Source: Acidimicrobiales bacterium (GTDB lineage: Bacteria > Actinomycetota > Acidimicrobiia > Acidimicrobiales > SHLQ01). From it: a stretch of DNA of 44,375 bases. Location: NCBI GenBank assembly GCA_020629375.1, contig JAHDDK010000026.1:5415-49789 (forward strand). Direction: 5' to 3'. The stretch's first letter is position 1. Every line of letters begins with the position of its first letter. The notes under the pieces were generated by a model. That model had not been told where the DNA came from, ran no database searches, and saw only the letters and a list, made by a program, of their open reading frames with translations. Positions 1-8,673 of this stretch are shown piece after piece. Both the position numbers and the translations under genes were made by a program.

Positions 1-81
1 CTTCGTCGGGCCGAACACCGAGACCCGTGTACATCGGTGTTCCATCGGCTCGAAGTGCCGACGTGTGGAGTAAGGATCAGG
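1..81. other. left-edge sequence without a definable gene
   Basis: These bases precede the stop codon of the TetR gene. One plus-strand frame is open from base 2 and ends with TAA at 71-73, so it could be the last 23 codons of a gene lying to the left. The fragment is too short to recognise and the peptide shows no family signature. I see no hairpin or promoter here. Confidence 0.25.
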
Positions 82-675
82 TCAGTTCTTCGTCACCGCC
101 CATCGATGCAGGAAAGAGTCGACGATCCGTGCGAGGTCGTCGTCGTTGGGTCGGCTTCGGCTCATCAGTCGCCGGTGCGTGACCGGGCCGAACAGCTCGC
201 TTGCACCGTGGATCGGGTCAAGATCGGCCTCGAGCTCGCCGCGTGCGACGGCATCGGCGAGCACTCCCCGGACGACACCTTCACCACGCGCCACGCCAGC
301 ATCGTGAATCTCTCGTGCTTCTGGGGAGTGCTCGACAAGGCTGAGGATCGTCGCCAGGGTGACGCCGCCGCCCTTGTCGAACAGCACGTCGCGATACGAG
401 GCGAGGTCGGCGAGCACGTCGGTGCGCACATCTCCGGTCAGGTCGGGAGCGTGCGAGTCGAGCTCGGCACGGTTCGTCAGCTCACGGAGGAGGTCGATCC
501 GTTCGGGCCAGTTCCGGTAGATCGTCGACCGGGCGTAGCCGCTCTTCTCCGCGATGTTCTGGTGGGTCACGGCCTCCCAGCCACCCTCCTGGATGAGTTC
601 ACGGATGGCCGTCAGCGCGGCTTGGCGGGTGCGAACAATGCGGGGATCTTCTCGGGTGTCGTGAGTCACAAGCAA
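82..675 (-). CDS. TetR/AcrR family transcriptional regulator
   Basis: A 197-residue protein of normal TetR length. Residues about 15-60 form the DNA-binding helix-turn-helix domain, with the typical sequence of a helix, 'VTHQNIAEKSGYARSTIYRNWP' features (here split: HQNIAEKSGYARS then TIYRNWP), and the rest is a helical ligand-binding domain. It is divergent from an RND efflux pump that starts 96 bases away, and inverted repeats lie between them, so it most likely represses the pump and itself until a ligand binds. The start is TTG at 675 or GTG at 669; neither has a clear ribosome binding site, so the message may be leaderless. The ligand cannot be deduced. Confidence 0.9.
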   Translation of the reverse strand: MLVTHDTREDPRIVRTRQAALTAIRELIQEGGWEAVTHQNIAEKSGYARSTIYRNWPERIDLLRELTNRAELDSHAPDLTGDVRTDVLADLASYRDVLFDKGGGVTLATILSLVEHSPEAREIHDAGVARGEGVVRGVLADAVARGELEADLDPIHGASELFGPVTHRRLMSRSRPNDDDLARIVDSFLHRWAVTKN

Positions 676-685
676 GAAACTTATC

Positions 686-698
686 GGACAGGTTGTCC
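686..698. promoter_or_regulatory. short palindrome near TetR start, candidate operator
   Basis: GGACA-GGT-TGTCC is a perfect inverted repeat with 5-base arms, 11 bases outside the TetR start codon and between the divergent TetR and RND genes. TetR-family dimers bind such palindromes. Binding is inferred from position and symmetry only. Confidence 0.4.
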
Positions 699-720
699 CA
701 CAAACCCAGTTCGGTCCATA

Positions 721-758
721 ATGAGACAGTCAGTTGCAAAGAAGTCATTCTGTCTCAT
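721..758. promoter_or_regulatory. 9-bp inverted repeat upstream of RND pump
   Basis: ATGAGACAG (721-729) and CTGTCTCAT (750-758) are exact reverse complements separated by 20 bases. The right arm ends just before the AAGGAG ribosome binding site (759-764) of the pump. It could be a two-site operator for the divergent TetR protein or a 5' leader hairpin that affects pump translation. Confidence 0.5.
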
Positions 759-770
759 AAGGAGAACCCC

Positions 771-3455
771 ATGTCCGTCGTCACTCGCTTCGCTGTCACC
801 AGCGCCCGAAACGCCAAACGCACGCTCGCTGCTCTGGCGCTCCTCGCCGTTGCCGGGCTCGTCGCCCTCACCGCCGGCCTCGACCGCGAGGGCTTTCCCC
901 CGATCAACACACCAATCTCGATCGTCTCCGGCACCTGGTTCGTCGACGATGCCCAGGCCATCGACGAAGAGATCGTCACCGAAATCGAACCCGCGATCGC
1001 GGGCGTCGCCGACGTCATCGAGGTACAGACCAAATCACTCCCCAACGCCTTCGTCGCCGTAGTCGAATTCGAACCATCGGTTCCGTCACCCGTTGGAACT
1101 GCGGCGATCGAGGCCCTCGGCCTCGCCTTCCCTGATGGCGCAGAGGTCAGCTACACCGCGGTCGACGCCGCTCGGTTCGTCGGCGAATTCGATCTGTTCG
1201 TGTCCGTGGTCGCGACCGGCAGTCCACTCGAACGTCAGACCGAAGCCGATGCCCTGGCCGCATGGCTCGAGGCCGACGCCGAAATCGAACGGGCCGCCCT
1301 CCAGGCACTCGTCACCGACGCCGAGTCACCGGTCGACGGCTCGATCGAGCAGCGCCAGACCGCCTTCTCTCGGGTTGCACTCGACTCGACCGGATACGCC
1401 GAGTCGGTCTCGATCGGCATCGTCCGAGATCCCGGCAGCGATCTTGATGTACTCGCCTTCAGCAACCACGTGACCGAACTGCTCGCCTCGGCACCCACGG
1501 CCGACAGCACCATCACGGCAATCACGGCCGACTTCGCTACCGGCGTGCAAGCCCAACTCGACTCGCTCACGGCCAACCTGATCGGCGGCCTGCTGGCGGT
1601 CGTGTTTGTCGGCCTCGTCCTCATCGGATGGCGCGCCGCGTTGCTCAAAGCGGGCTTCATGCTCCTCGTCATGCTTGGCGTGCTCGTCGGCCTGTGGGCG
1701 ATCGGCTACACGCTCAACACGATCACCCTGTTCGGCCTGATCCTCACGCTCGGACTCCTGGTCGACAACGCCGTTGTGGTCACCGAAGCGATCGATGCCT
1801 CGGCAGACGCACCCGACCCTGCCGAAGACGACCGATCGATCGGAGTCATCCGAACCGCGATCAACCGTGTCGGCTCGGCGACCCTCGCTGGCACCCTCAC
1901 GACGATCGTCGTGTTCTCCCCGATGCTGCTGATCGGCGGGAATCTCGGCGAATTCGTTCGCCCGATCCCAACCACGGTCATCATCACACTCGGACTCTCG
2001 TTCGTGCTCGCCATGGTCGCCATTCCCCTCGCCGGTCGACGCCTCCTTGCCCAGGGTGCTGGACGCGCTGTTGGCGCCCCGGTCGTCGATGCCGGAGCAC
2101 GTGCCCTCTCCGCCCTGGCTCGCTTCTCGACCGGTCGTGGACTCGTGCGGCGCCTCACTGGGCTGGGGCTCGTCGGCCTCTCGTTGGCATCGATTGGTGC
2201 AGGTGTCGTTCTGGCCGGTCGCCTCGACTTCAGCATCTTCCCCGCAGGCAAGGACGCCAACGGCCTCACGGTGAAGGCGGAGTTCGATCCCGGCACCACC
2301 GTCGACGAAGCCGATCGCCTCGCAGCCCGCATCGACCAGGCCGTGATCGACATCGTCGGCGACGAACTCGTCCGGTCGCAGTACATCGTGGGTAACGAGC
2401 GTGAGCTCGAAGTGACCGTCGATCTGACCCCGCTCGGAGATCGAGACACGACCGCCCCCGAGTTCGTGGCCGCGATCGAGGCCGAACTCGCTGGACTCGA
2501 CAACGCCCGGGTCGCCGTCGGCCAGATCGAGAACGGTCCCCCGATCGCCGACTACCCCTTCGCCGTGCAGGTCAGCGTGGACGACACGACCGTCGATGCC
2601 GGGAATGCCCTCGCTGCAGACATTCGTGCCGAACTCCTTGGGAGCGAGATCATGGCGGGTGGCGAGCCGATCGAGATCGTCGATGCCATTATCTCCACCG
2701 ACGGGCTGATCGCCCGCCTGAACGGTGAGCGTTTCGTCGAGGTCCGTGCGAAGTACGCCGATGCCACGGCACTGACTGCGCTGCTGTCGACAACCGAAGA
2801 CCAGGTCCGAGCCTTCGTCGGAGACAACAGCCAGACGGGCCTCGGCACCGATGCCCTCGCCTTTGACTTCGGCGAAGAGTCCGACAACCAGGACGACTTC
2901 GCGGCACTCAACGTCGCCGGCATCGTGGCTCTCGTGGCCGTACTCGCCCTGATCACGATTCAGTTCCGCTCGATCGTTCAGTCGCTCTTGGTCTTCCTCG
3001 CCATCCCCTTCTCGTTCCTCGGGGTGACGGGAATCTTGACACTCACCGACAACCCGCTCAGCTTCCTCGCTGCCATCGGGTTCATCGCCCTGATCGGCGT
3101 GTCGGTCAACAACACGATCCTGCTGGTCGACGCGGCGAACCGTGCTCGTCGGCTCGGTGCCACGGCTCAGGACGCCATCGCCGAGGCCATCGCTCAGCGA
3201 TTCCGTCCGCTGATCACGACGACGCTCACGACGCTCGCTGGTCTCGCTCCGCTGGCAGTCGCCGATCCGTTCTGGGAGTCGCTCGGTTTCACCCTCATGG
3301 GCGGTTTGGTCACCTCGACGATCCTCGTCCTCGTGGCCTTCCCGGTGTACTTCGTGGCGATCGAGGCGATGCGTGACACGGCCAAGGCGGTCGCTCGCCG
3401 TGTGTTTGCCAATGGCAACACCGACCACGCTGAGGCCTACGTGAAGGCCGCCTGA
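771..3455 (+). CDS. RND-family (AcrB/HAE1-like) efflux transporter
   Basis: An 894-residue inner-membrane proton-driven exporter. The two-fold RND architecture is visible: an N-terminal membrane helix (about residues 18-38), a periplasmic/extracytoplasmic loop, a bundle of helices with the conserved 'LGLLVDNAVVVTEAI' signature, a second extracytoplasmic loop, and a second bundle containing 'GVSVNNTILLVDA' and 'RFRPLITTTLTTLAGL'. It is shorter than AcrB (about 1030-1050 residues). The ATG at 771 was chosen over an in-frame upstream ATG at 693 because AAGGAG sits 6 bases before it. No membrane-fusion or outer-membrane partner is adjacent, so it may act alone as in many actinobacterial RND proteins. 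Substrate unknown; regulation by the divergent TetR gene is likely. Confidence 0.9.
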   Translation: MSVVTRFAVTSARNAKRTLAALALLAVAGLVALTAGLDREGFPPINTPISIVSGTWFVDDAQAIDEEIVTEIEPAIAGVADVIEVQTKSLPNAFVAVVEFEPSVPSPVGTAAIEALGLAFPDGAEVSYTAVDAARFVGEFDLFVSVVATGSPLERQTEADALAAWLEADAEIERAALQALVTDAESPVDGSIEQRQTAFSRVALDSTGYAESVSIGIVRDPGSDLDVLAFSNHVTELLASAPTADSTITAITADFATGVQAQLDSLTANLIGGLLAVVFVGLVLIGWRAALLKAGFMLLVMLGVLVGLWAIGYTLNTITLFGLILTLGLLVDNAVVVTEAIDASADAPDPAEDDRSIGVIRTAINRVGSATLAGTLTTIVVFSPMLLIGGNLGEFVRPIPTTVIITLGLSFVLAMVAIPLAGRRLLAQGAGRAVGAPVVDAGARALSALARFSTGRGLVRRLTGLGLVGLSLASIGAGVVLAGRLDFSIFPAGKDANGLTVKAEFDPGTTVDEADRLAARIDQAVIDIVGDELVRSQYIVGNERELEVTVDLTPLGDRDTTAPEFVAAIEAELAGLDNARVAVGQIENGPPIADYPFAVQVSVDDTTVDAGNALAADIRAELLGSEIMAGGEPIEIVDAIISTDGLIARLNGERFVEVRAKYADATALTALLSTTEDQVRAFVGDNSQTGLGTDALAFDFGEESDNQDDFAALNVAGIVALVAVLALITIQFRSIVQSLLVFLAIPFSFLGVTGILTLTDNPLSFLAAIGFIALIGVSVNNTILLVDAANRARRLGATAQDAIAEAIAQRFRPLITTTLTTLAGLAPLAVADPFWESLGFTLMGGLVTSTILVLVAFPVYFVAIEAMRDTAKAVARRVFANGNTDHAEAYVKAA

Positions 3456-3483
3456 TTCCGCCCGCAACTGACAGCGGACAGCG

Positions 3484-3514
3484 CAACCCGGCTCGTGCCA
3501 CACGAGCCGGGTTG
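3484..3514 (+). terminator. strong hairpin after the RND gene
   Basis: Perfect inverted repeat with 14-base arms (3484-3497 and 3501-3514) and a 3-base loop, 28 bases after the pump's stop codon. There is no T-tract, as is common in high-GC actinobacteria. It most likely ends the pump transcript. Confidence 0.75.
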
Positions 3515-3554
3515 TGTGCTCTTCGGAACAAGCCCAGTTCGGCGCACCAAGAAC

Positions 3555-3732
3555 CAGCGCCGATCCGGCCGGCGCGGACAGGGGCCTCCGGCACTGTGCG
3601 CATGAGCGCCCGAAGGGCGCGAACTCGCAGCGAGAAACAGCGCCGATCCGGCCGAGCCGGGCGGCGCGGACAGGGGCCTCCGGCACTCTGCGCATGAGCG
3701 CCCGAAGGGCGCGAACTCGCAGCGAGATACAG
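3555..3732. repeat. tandem direct duplication upstream of dnaX
   Basis: Two near-identical copies start at 3555 and 3638. The second has about nine extra bases after its first 16 and then matches to 3732. Each copy carries the hairpin GCGCCC-GAA-GGGCGC (3606-3620 and 3698-3712). The block lies between the pump terminator and the dnaX start, shows no convincing protein, and lacks the conserved SRP-RNA core often found upstream of dnaX. It may be part of the dnaX leader or a dispersed genomic repeat. Confidence 0.75.
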
Positions 3733-3741
3733 TCAGAGGCG

Positions 3742-5829
3742 ATGGCCTATCAGTCGCTCTACCGCCGGTATCGGCCGGGCACCTTCTCGGAGATGCGAGG
3801 CCAGGAGCACGTCGTGATGGCGTTGCGCAATGCGGTGCGAGAGGACCGGGTCGGCCACGCGTATCTGCTGAGCGGCCCGCGTGGCACCGGCAAGACCACG
3901 GCGGCCCGCGTGCTCGCCAAGGTGCTCAACTGCGAGAACCCGGTCGATGGCGAGCCGTGCGGCACCTGCGATTCGTGCATGGCGATCGATGCGGGGACGA
4001 GTTTCGATCTGCACGAACTCGATGCCGCCTCCAACAACAAGGTCGACGACATCCGCGACCTGTTGTCGAAGGTTGCGCTCGGCACGCCGGGCCGCACGAA
4101 GGTGTACCTCCTCGACGAGGTCCACATGCTCACGTCGGGAGCAGAAAATGCGCTGCTCAAGACGCTCGAAGAGCCGCCCGATCACGTGGTGTTCGTGCTG
4201 GCCACGACCGAGCCGCACAAGGTCGTCCCGACGATTCGGAGCCGGACGCAGCATCTGCAGCTCAACCTGATTCCGGCCGAACAGATGACGGCCCTGGTGC
4301 GCGAGATCGCGGCCGACGCCGGTCTCGAAGTCGACGACGAGGCGGTCGGTCACGTTGTGAAGGTCGGCGGCGGTTCGGCACGCGACACGTTGTCTGCGCT
4401 CGACCAAGTCGTCGCGGCAGGCGGCGTGACCGACATCGACACCTCGACGGGTGACCTCATCGAAGCCGTCGCGTCCAATGATGCGGCGACGGCATTGGCC
4501 GCGATCGAAGCGGCGACGACACGCGGCGTCGACCCACGGCGAATCGGTGAGCGATTCATCGATGCTCTGCGCATCGTCTTCTTGGTGAAGATGGGCGCTC
4601 CCCCCGCTCGTATGGCCGAACCCGACGCGGAGATGGCGGCGCGATTCGTCGAGCGCCTGTCCCCGGCGCGCATCACGAAGAGTCTCGAGATGATTGGCAC
4701 GTCTCTCGTCGAAATGCGCCAGGCACCGGATCCGCGCATCGATCTCGAAGTCGCCTTCGTGAAGATTTGTGAGCCCGCGACCGGCGGCGACGCGGCCCTC
4801 GCTGCCCGGGTCGATGCCCTCGAGGCACAACTCGCACAGCTGGCTTCGGGCGGGACCGTTTCGGCCCCCGCAGTGACGTCGGCTCCCACTGCCGCTCCCG
4901 CGCCTGCGTCCGCGCAGACCCAGGCTCCCGTCGAGGAGTCGGCCCCTGCGCCGACGGAGACCACGAACCGAGCCCCAGCACCAATACCCACAGCGACTCC
5001 CCCGACCGACGATGACGGTGGACCCAAGCGCTCCAAGCCCGCCGATATGGCTCGCGCTGCGCTGCGACCGCGCTCTGGTGGCGACGGAGCTCCGAGCCGA
5101 CCGTCCAGACCCAGCCGACCAGCGTCCGAACGTCGGGGAAGCGCACCTCCCCCGCCATCGATGCGCAACCACGAACCCGAACCCGCCGACGCACCGGAGC
5201 CGTTCGATACCAATGGTGCCGCCGAGACACAGGCCGAACAGGCGCCCGCCGCCAATCCCATTGTAGGCGGTGAGCCGACCTCGGCCGAAGTATCGGAACC
5301 CGCCGAACCGATCGGCCGAGACGAAGAACCACCCCTCGAAGAACCGCCACCCGACGTCCCTGCGGACGACCCAGTGGATGAGGAGCCGGCATCCACCGCC
5401 CCTCCGTCGGGCGTCACCGCCGACGGGGTCCAGGCGAAGTGGGCCGGCATGCTCGACGGCTGCAGTACGCCGGCCCGGGCTCGCTTCCTCGCCGGCAGCG
5501 TCGTCGGCCTCGATGGTCCGACCGTGCAGGTCGCGTTGCCCAGCGAAGCGCAGCGACGTCGTTGCGAGAAGTACGTCGCGGAGGTTCAGCAAGCGCTGTC
5601 CGACACGTTCTCGCAGCCGCTCACGCTGGCGTTGATCGTCGGCGACGCACCGGCGCCAGCGCCGAGTGCGGGCGGTCCAGCGCCCACAGCGACCGCACCC
5701 GAACCTGCTGCCGAAGAAGACGTCGACCTGAATGATCTCACCGACGCCGACGTCGGAAGCAGTACGGTCGTCGACCGCATCACCGAAGCGTTCCCCGGTG
5801 CCGAAGTACTCGATCAAGGAGACCCGTGA
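3742..5829 (+). CDS. dnaX: DNA polymerase III subunit gamma/tau
   Basis: A 695-residue clamp-loader ATPase that loads the sliding clamp and couples the replicative polymerases. Residues 1-360 hold the AAA+ module: Walker A GPRGTGKT (45-52), the zinc cysteines C64, C73, C76 and C79, the Walker B segment YLLDEVHML near residue 120 and an arginine-finger region containing TIRSRTQ. A long Ala/Pro-rich disordered linker (about 375-560) follows, then a conserved C-terminal tau-like domain. The ATG at 3742 begins the standard 'MAYQSLYRRYRP' N-terminus; an upstream in-frame extension runs through the repeat block and is not credible. It is followed directly by ybaB and recR, a conserved order. No slippery-run frameshift site is obvious. 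Confidence 0.97.
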   Translation: MAYQSLYRRYRPGTFSEMRGQEHVVMALRNAVREDRVGHAYLLSGPRGTGKTTAARVLAKVLNCENPVDGEPCGTCDSCMAIDAGTSFDLHELDAASNNKVDDIRDLLSKVALGTPGRTKVYLLDEVHMLTSGAENALLKTLEEPPDHVVFVLATTEPHKVVPTIRSRTQHLQLNLIPAEQMTALVREIAADAGLEVDDEAVGHVVKVGGGSARDTLSALDQVVAAGGVTDIDTSTGDLIEAVASNDAATALAAIEAATTRGVDPRRIGERFIDALRIVFLVKMGAPPARMAEPDAEMAARFVERLSPARITKSLEMIGTSLVEMRQAPDPRIDLEVAFVKICEPATGGDAALAARVDALEAQLAQLASGGTVSAPAVTSAPTAAPAPASAQTQAPVEESAPAPTETTNRAPAPIPTATPPTDDDGGPKRSKPADMARAALRPRSGGDGAPSRPSRPSRPASERRGSAPPPPSMRNHEPEPADAPEPFDTNGAAETQAEQAPAANPIVGGEPTSAEVSEPAEPIGRDEEPPLEEPPPDVPADDPVDEEPASTAPPSGVTADGVQAKWAGMLDGCSTPARARFLAGSVVGLDGPTVQVALPSEAQRRRCEKYVAEVQQALSDTFSQPLTLALIVGDAPAPAPSAGGPAPTATAPEPAAEEDVDLNDLTDADVGSSTVVDRITEAFPGAEVLDQGDP

Positions 5830-5831
5830 GC

Positions 5832-6221
5832 ATGTCTGACCAGAACCCAAACGATCCGTCCGCTGGCATGCCCGACCTCGGCGCCTTGCTGGGCGGCGGA
5901 GGCGGGGGCGGCATGCCGGACCTCGGCTCGCTGATGGAGCAGGCCCAACAGATGATGGCCAGTGCGCAAGAGGCGGCCGCACAGGTCGTCGAGGGATCCG
6001 CCGGCGGCGGCGTCGTCCGCGTGGAGGTGGATGGCAACTTCACGTTCCATTCGGTGACGATCGACCCGTCGGTGGTCGATCCCTCCGACGTCGAGCTGCT
6101 CAACGACCTCGTTCTGGCTGCGCTTCGTGACGCCGCGTCGCAGCTCCAAGACAATCAATCGGACGCCATGGGCGGGCTCGACATGGACGGCCTCGGCGGC
6201 ATGCTCGGCGGCGGCCAATAG
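5832..6221 (+). CDS. ybaB: YbaB/EbfC family nucleoid-associated protein
   Basis: A 129-residue homologue of YbaB/EbfC, a small dimeric DNA-binding protein that is almost always encoded between dnaX and recR. The N-terminal 30-35 residues are Gly/Met-rich (MPDLGALLGG followed by more glycines), an insertion-like extension. The conserved core follows, with 'MASAQEAAAQVVEGSAGGG', 'VRVEVDGNF' and 'VDPSDVELLNDLVLAALRDA'. ATG at 5832 has AAGGAG ten bases upstream; an in-frame GTG at 5826 overlaps the dnaX stop and is the alternative start. Role: nucleoid binding, perhaps linked to RecR-dependent repair. Confidence 0.93.
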   Translation: MSDQNPNDPSAGMPDLGALLGGGGGGGMPDLGSLMEQAQQMMASAQEAAAQVVEGSAGGGVVRVEVDGNFTFHSVTIDPSVVDPSDVELLNDLVLAALRDAASQLQDNQSDAMGGLDMDGLGGMLGGGQ

Positions 6222-6830
6222 GTGGCGGTGTTCGCCGGTCCGGTCCAGGACCTCATCGACGAGCTCGGTCGCCTTCCCGGGGTTGGCCCCAAGTCGGCGC
6301 AACGCATCGCCTATCACCTGCTGAAGATCCCGAAGGTCGACGCCATTCGGCTGGCGACAGCGATCACCGAGGTCAAGGATCGCATCGCGTTCTGTGAGCG
6401 GTGCTTCAACATCGCCGAGGGCACCGAGTGCGGAATCTGCCGTGACCCCGCCCGGGACACGAAGATCGTCTGCGTGGTCGAGGAGTCGCGAGACATTGTC
6501 GCCATGGAACGGACCCGCGAGTACAAGGGCCGCTACCACGTGCTTCAGGGCGCGATCAGCCCGATCGAGGGCATCGGGCCCGAGCAACTCCGCATCGCCG
6601 AACTACTTCGTCGGATCACCGAAGAATCGATCGATGAGGTGATCCTCGCCACCAACCCGAACATCGAGGGCGAAGCGACAGCGATGTATCTCGCCCGTCT
6701 ACTCGAACCCCTGGGCATCACCGTGTCGAAAATTGCGTCGGGTCTGCCGGTCGGCGGCGACCTCGAGTACGCCGACGAGTTGACGCTTGGCCGCGCCCTC
6801 GAAGGGCGAACGCAGCTCAATCAATCGTGA
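6222..6830 (+). CDS. recR: recombination mediator protein RecR
   Basis: A 202-residue protein of the usual RecR length. It shows the helix-hairpin-helix '[15 protein letters not shown]' (16-30), the zinc finger C58, C61, C70 and C73, and the Toprim domain beginning with '[13 protein letters not shown]' and continuing to '[12 protein letters not shown]'. RecR works with RecO and RecF to load RecA at gaps. The GTG start abuts the ybaB stop, so the two are translationally coupled. Its last 14 bases overlap the 3' end of the convergent lipoprotein gene. Confidence 0.97.
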   Translation: MAVFAGPVQDLIDELGRLPGVGPKSAQRIAYHLLKIPKVDAIRLATAITEVKDRIAFCERCFNIAEGTECGICRDPARDTKIVCVVEESRDIVAMERTREYKGRYHVLQGAISPIEGIGPEQLRIAELLRRITEESIDEVILATNPNIEGEATAMYLARLLEPLGITVSKIASGLPVGGDLEYADELTLGRALEGRTQLNQS

Positions 6831-8058
6831 GCGACGGGATCACGACGTCGTCGATCCACTCCCAGATCTGCACATCCCGCGGAATGAAGGGCGGCATCTC
6901 GGCGTCGGCAGGCCCGCCAGTGGCGATGCCCTGAGACGCGAGCACGACGATCGAGTCGTCGAGGTCCAGCCGGTAGAGCCTCGTGGCGATCCCGTCATTG
7001 AGTTGGAACGACGCCTCGAACTCGCCAACTCCATCGAACGCGAACATCGAGATGGCTCCCCCGCCGGGGTTGAGCTCGGACAGCCGGGCGCCGTCGCCAA
7101 CGAACTCCCACCATCTCGCCTCGACTCCGCCGATCGTGGTCTCGCCCTCGGCGGCGATCGACCCCCCAATCGAGTCGATCCACGCGGCGAGGTCCTCAGG
7201 CCAGTCGATCGAGGAGTCGACGCGCATCGACTCGAGTGGCCCTGTGGGATCGACGAAGATCGGCGCGACGGAAATCTCCGCCCAGTAGTCGTCACCGAGT
7301 TCGGGGTCGGCCGATTCGATTGCGACGAGAACATCGCTCTTCTGAATCAGGCCAACCGGCCCCGACGCCGTGACCGTACGATCGCCGAGCATGATCGTGG
7401 TCTCGACGACCTCGACGGGAGCATCGCTCACCCGCAGGCAATCGACCGCAACGCCGAGCATGACCGCCGCCCCTTCCCCGAACTCGAGACACGCGTCCTC
7501 ATACGCCGTCTGTGCGTCGTTGACGGGGGTTTGGATCGCTTCGACCTGGTCGTCTGCTTCAGGTGACCCCCAAATCGGTGCGAGCTCGGCTTCGGCTGCG
7601 TAGAGATCATCGGCCGCCTGCTGCGCCGTAGCTGACCATTCGGTGAGCGCCGAGCGAAGACCGTCGACCGACGGCGCCCCGTCCACGTCAGAGGGGAGAC
7701 CACTGGCGGCGGCTGCCGCTGCCGGCGCGAGCGCCGCGTTCCAGTCGGCGTCTTGCGCGATGCGTCCGGGACCGTCGGTGATGTTCTGAAGGAAGACCGC
7801 GGCCCGTGCATCGAGCTCCGCGTTGAGTCCGTCGATCTGCCCGGCGACCTCCTCGGCAAACGCCACCGGATCCACCGGTACCGGGGCTGCCGCGTCGTCT
7901 TCGACGGCGGCGACCGCCGCGGTCGTCGTCGTGTCGCTCGCCGAAGACCCCACCTCCGCGACCGTCGAGGAGTCGGAGCCACAGCTCGCAAACACCACGG
8001 CCGCAGCCACCCACATCGACCGCACTCGCATCGTGTTGTTCCTCTGTCGTGTCGTCAT
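6817..8058 (-). CDS. secreted lipoprotein of unknown function
   Basis: A 413-residue protein beginning with a lipoprotein signal peptide: basic N-terminus, hydrophobic '[12 protein letters not shown]' and lipobox cysteine at residue 26, followed by a Ser/Thr/Asp-rich spacer. Helical, Ala/Asp/Glu-rich segments follow (about 55-180), then a beta-rich C-terminal half. No known enzyme motif is visible. The start at 8058 has a GAAGGG ten bases upstream; an in-frame ATG nine codons later is possible. It is divergent from an ECF sigma gene 105 bases away and could be its target or sensor, which is inference only. Confidence 0.75.
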   Translation of the reverse strand: MTTRQRNNTMRVRSMWVAAAVVFASCGSDSSTVAEVGSSASDTTTTAAVAAVEDDAAAPVPVDPVAFAEEVAGQIDGLNAELDARAAVFLQNITDGPGRIAQDADWNAALAPAAAAAASGLPSDVDGAPSVDGLRSALTEWSATAQQAADDLYAAEAELAPIWGSPEADDQVEAIQTPVNDAQTAYEDACLEFGEGAAVMLGVAVDCLRVSDAPVEVVETTIMLGDRTVTASGPVGLIQKSDVLVAIESADPELGDDYWAEISVAPIFVDPTGPLESMRVDSSIDWPEDLAAWIDSIGGSIAAEGETTIGGVEARWWEFVGDGARLSELNPGGGAISMFAFDGVGEFEASFQLNDGIATRLYRLDLDDSIVVLASQGIATGGPADAEMPPFIPRDVQIWEWIDDVVIPSLTID

Positions 8059-8163
8059 CGTTCATTCGCCCTTCAATCGAGACACCCGGTTCATCGACGA
8101 CCGCATCGCAAATGTGTCGCCGCCGCGACGAATTTCGCGTCCGCCAAACGATGAAGCAGGTGT

Positions 8164-8673
8164 ATGGGCGGTGCAGACACGATCCCCGGGGGCTTCGAGG
8201 CCTTCTACGACGCTTCGATCGATCGCGTGTATTCCTACGCCCGCGCCCGCCTCGGACCGTCCGAAGCCGAGGATCTCGCTGCGGAGGTCTTCGAAGCCGC
8301 GCTCGTCGCACTGCGAAACGGCCAAGGCGAAGCCGTGACCGAGGCGTGGCTGATGGCGGTGACGCGCAACAAGGTCATCGACCGGTGGCGGGCGAGCGAG
8401 AGGCGGATGGCGAAGGCACATCTGCTCCTGAGCCGATCACGCGATGACGGGCCCGAGCCGCCGTCCGTCGACGCAACGGATCGACTCCTCTTGGCGCTCG
8501 ATCAACTCAGCACCTTTCATCGCGCCCTGCTCGTATTGCACTACCAGGACGGCTACCCGATGACGGAGGTCGCCACGCAACTCGGAACGACTGTCCAGTC
8601 GGCCCGCTCGGGCATCGCCCGGGCACGACGGGCCTTGAAGGTGGCCTATGAAGGAGTGACGGTCCATGCCTGA
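8164..8673 (+). CDS. ECF-type RNA polymerase sigma-70 factor
   Basis: A 169-residue extracytoplasmic-function sigma factor. Region 2 spans about residues 8-72 ('FEAFYDASIDRVYSYARARLG', 'AEDLAAEVFEAAL', 'WLMAVTRNKVIDRWR'), and region 4 about 112-160 ('LDQLSTFHRALLVLHYQDGYPMTEVATQL' in two parts, then 'TVQSARSGIARARRALK'). It directs RNA polymerase to a small regulon. The downstream membrane-protein gene overlaps it by eight bases and is the likely anti-sigma partner. Confidence 0.92.
   Translation: MGGADTIPGGFEAFYDASIDRVYSYARARLGPSEAEDLAAEVFEAALVALRNGQGEAVTEAWLMAVTRNKVIDRWRASERRMAKAHLLLSRSRDDGPEPPSVDATDRLLLALDQLSTFHRALLVLHYQDGYPMTEVATQLGTTVQSARSGIARARRALKVAYEGVTVHA

Noticed and set aside
1326..3695. 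Long minus-strand open frame (789 codons) opposite the RND pump
   Set aside because: It is Arg/Glu/Asp-rich with no domain pattern, and mirrors GC-rich codon positions of a clear RND transporter. The repeat block, not a gene, forms its N-terminus.
3515..3741. SRP (4.5S) RNA or tRNA-Ser upstream of dnaX
   Set aside because: The position is right but the conserved GGAAGCAGC-type SRP core and tRNA features are absent.
3733..5982. Minus-strand frame of 749 codons opposite dnaX
   Set aside because: Low-complexity Arg/Gly-rich translation; a by-product of high GC at third positions in dnaX.
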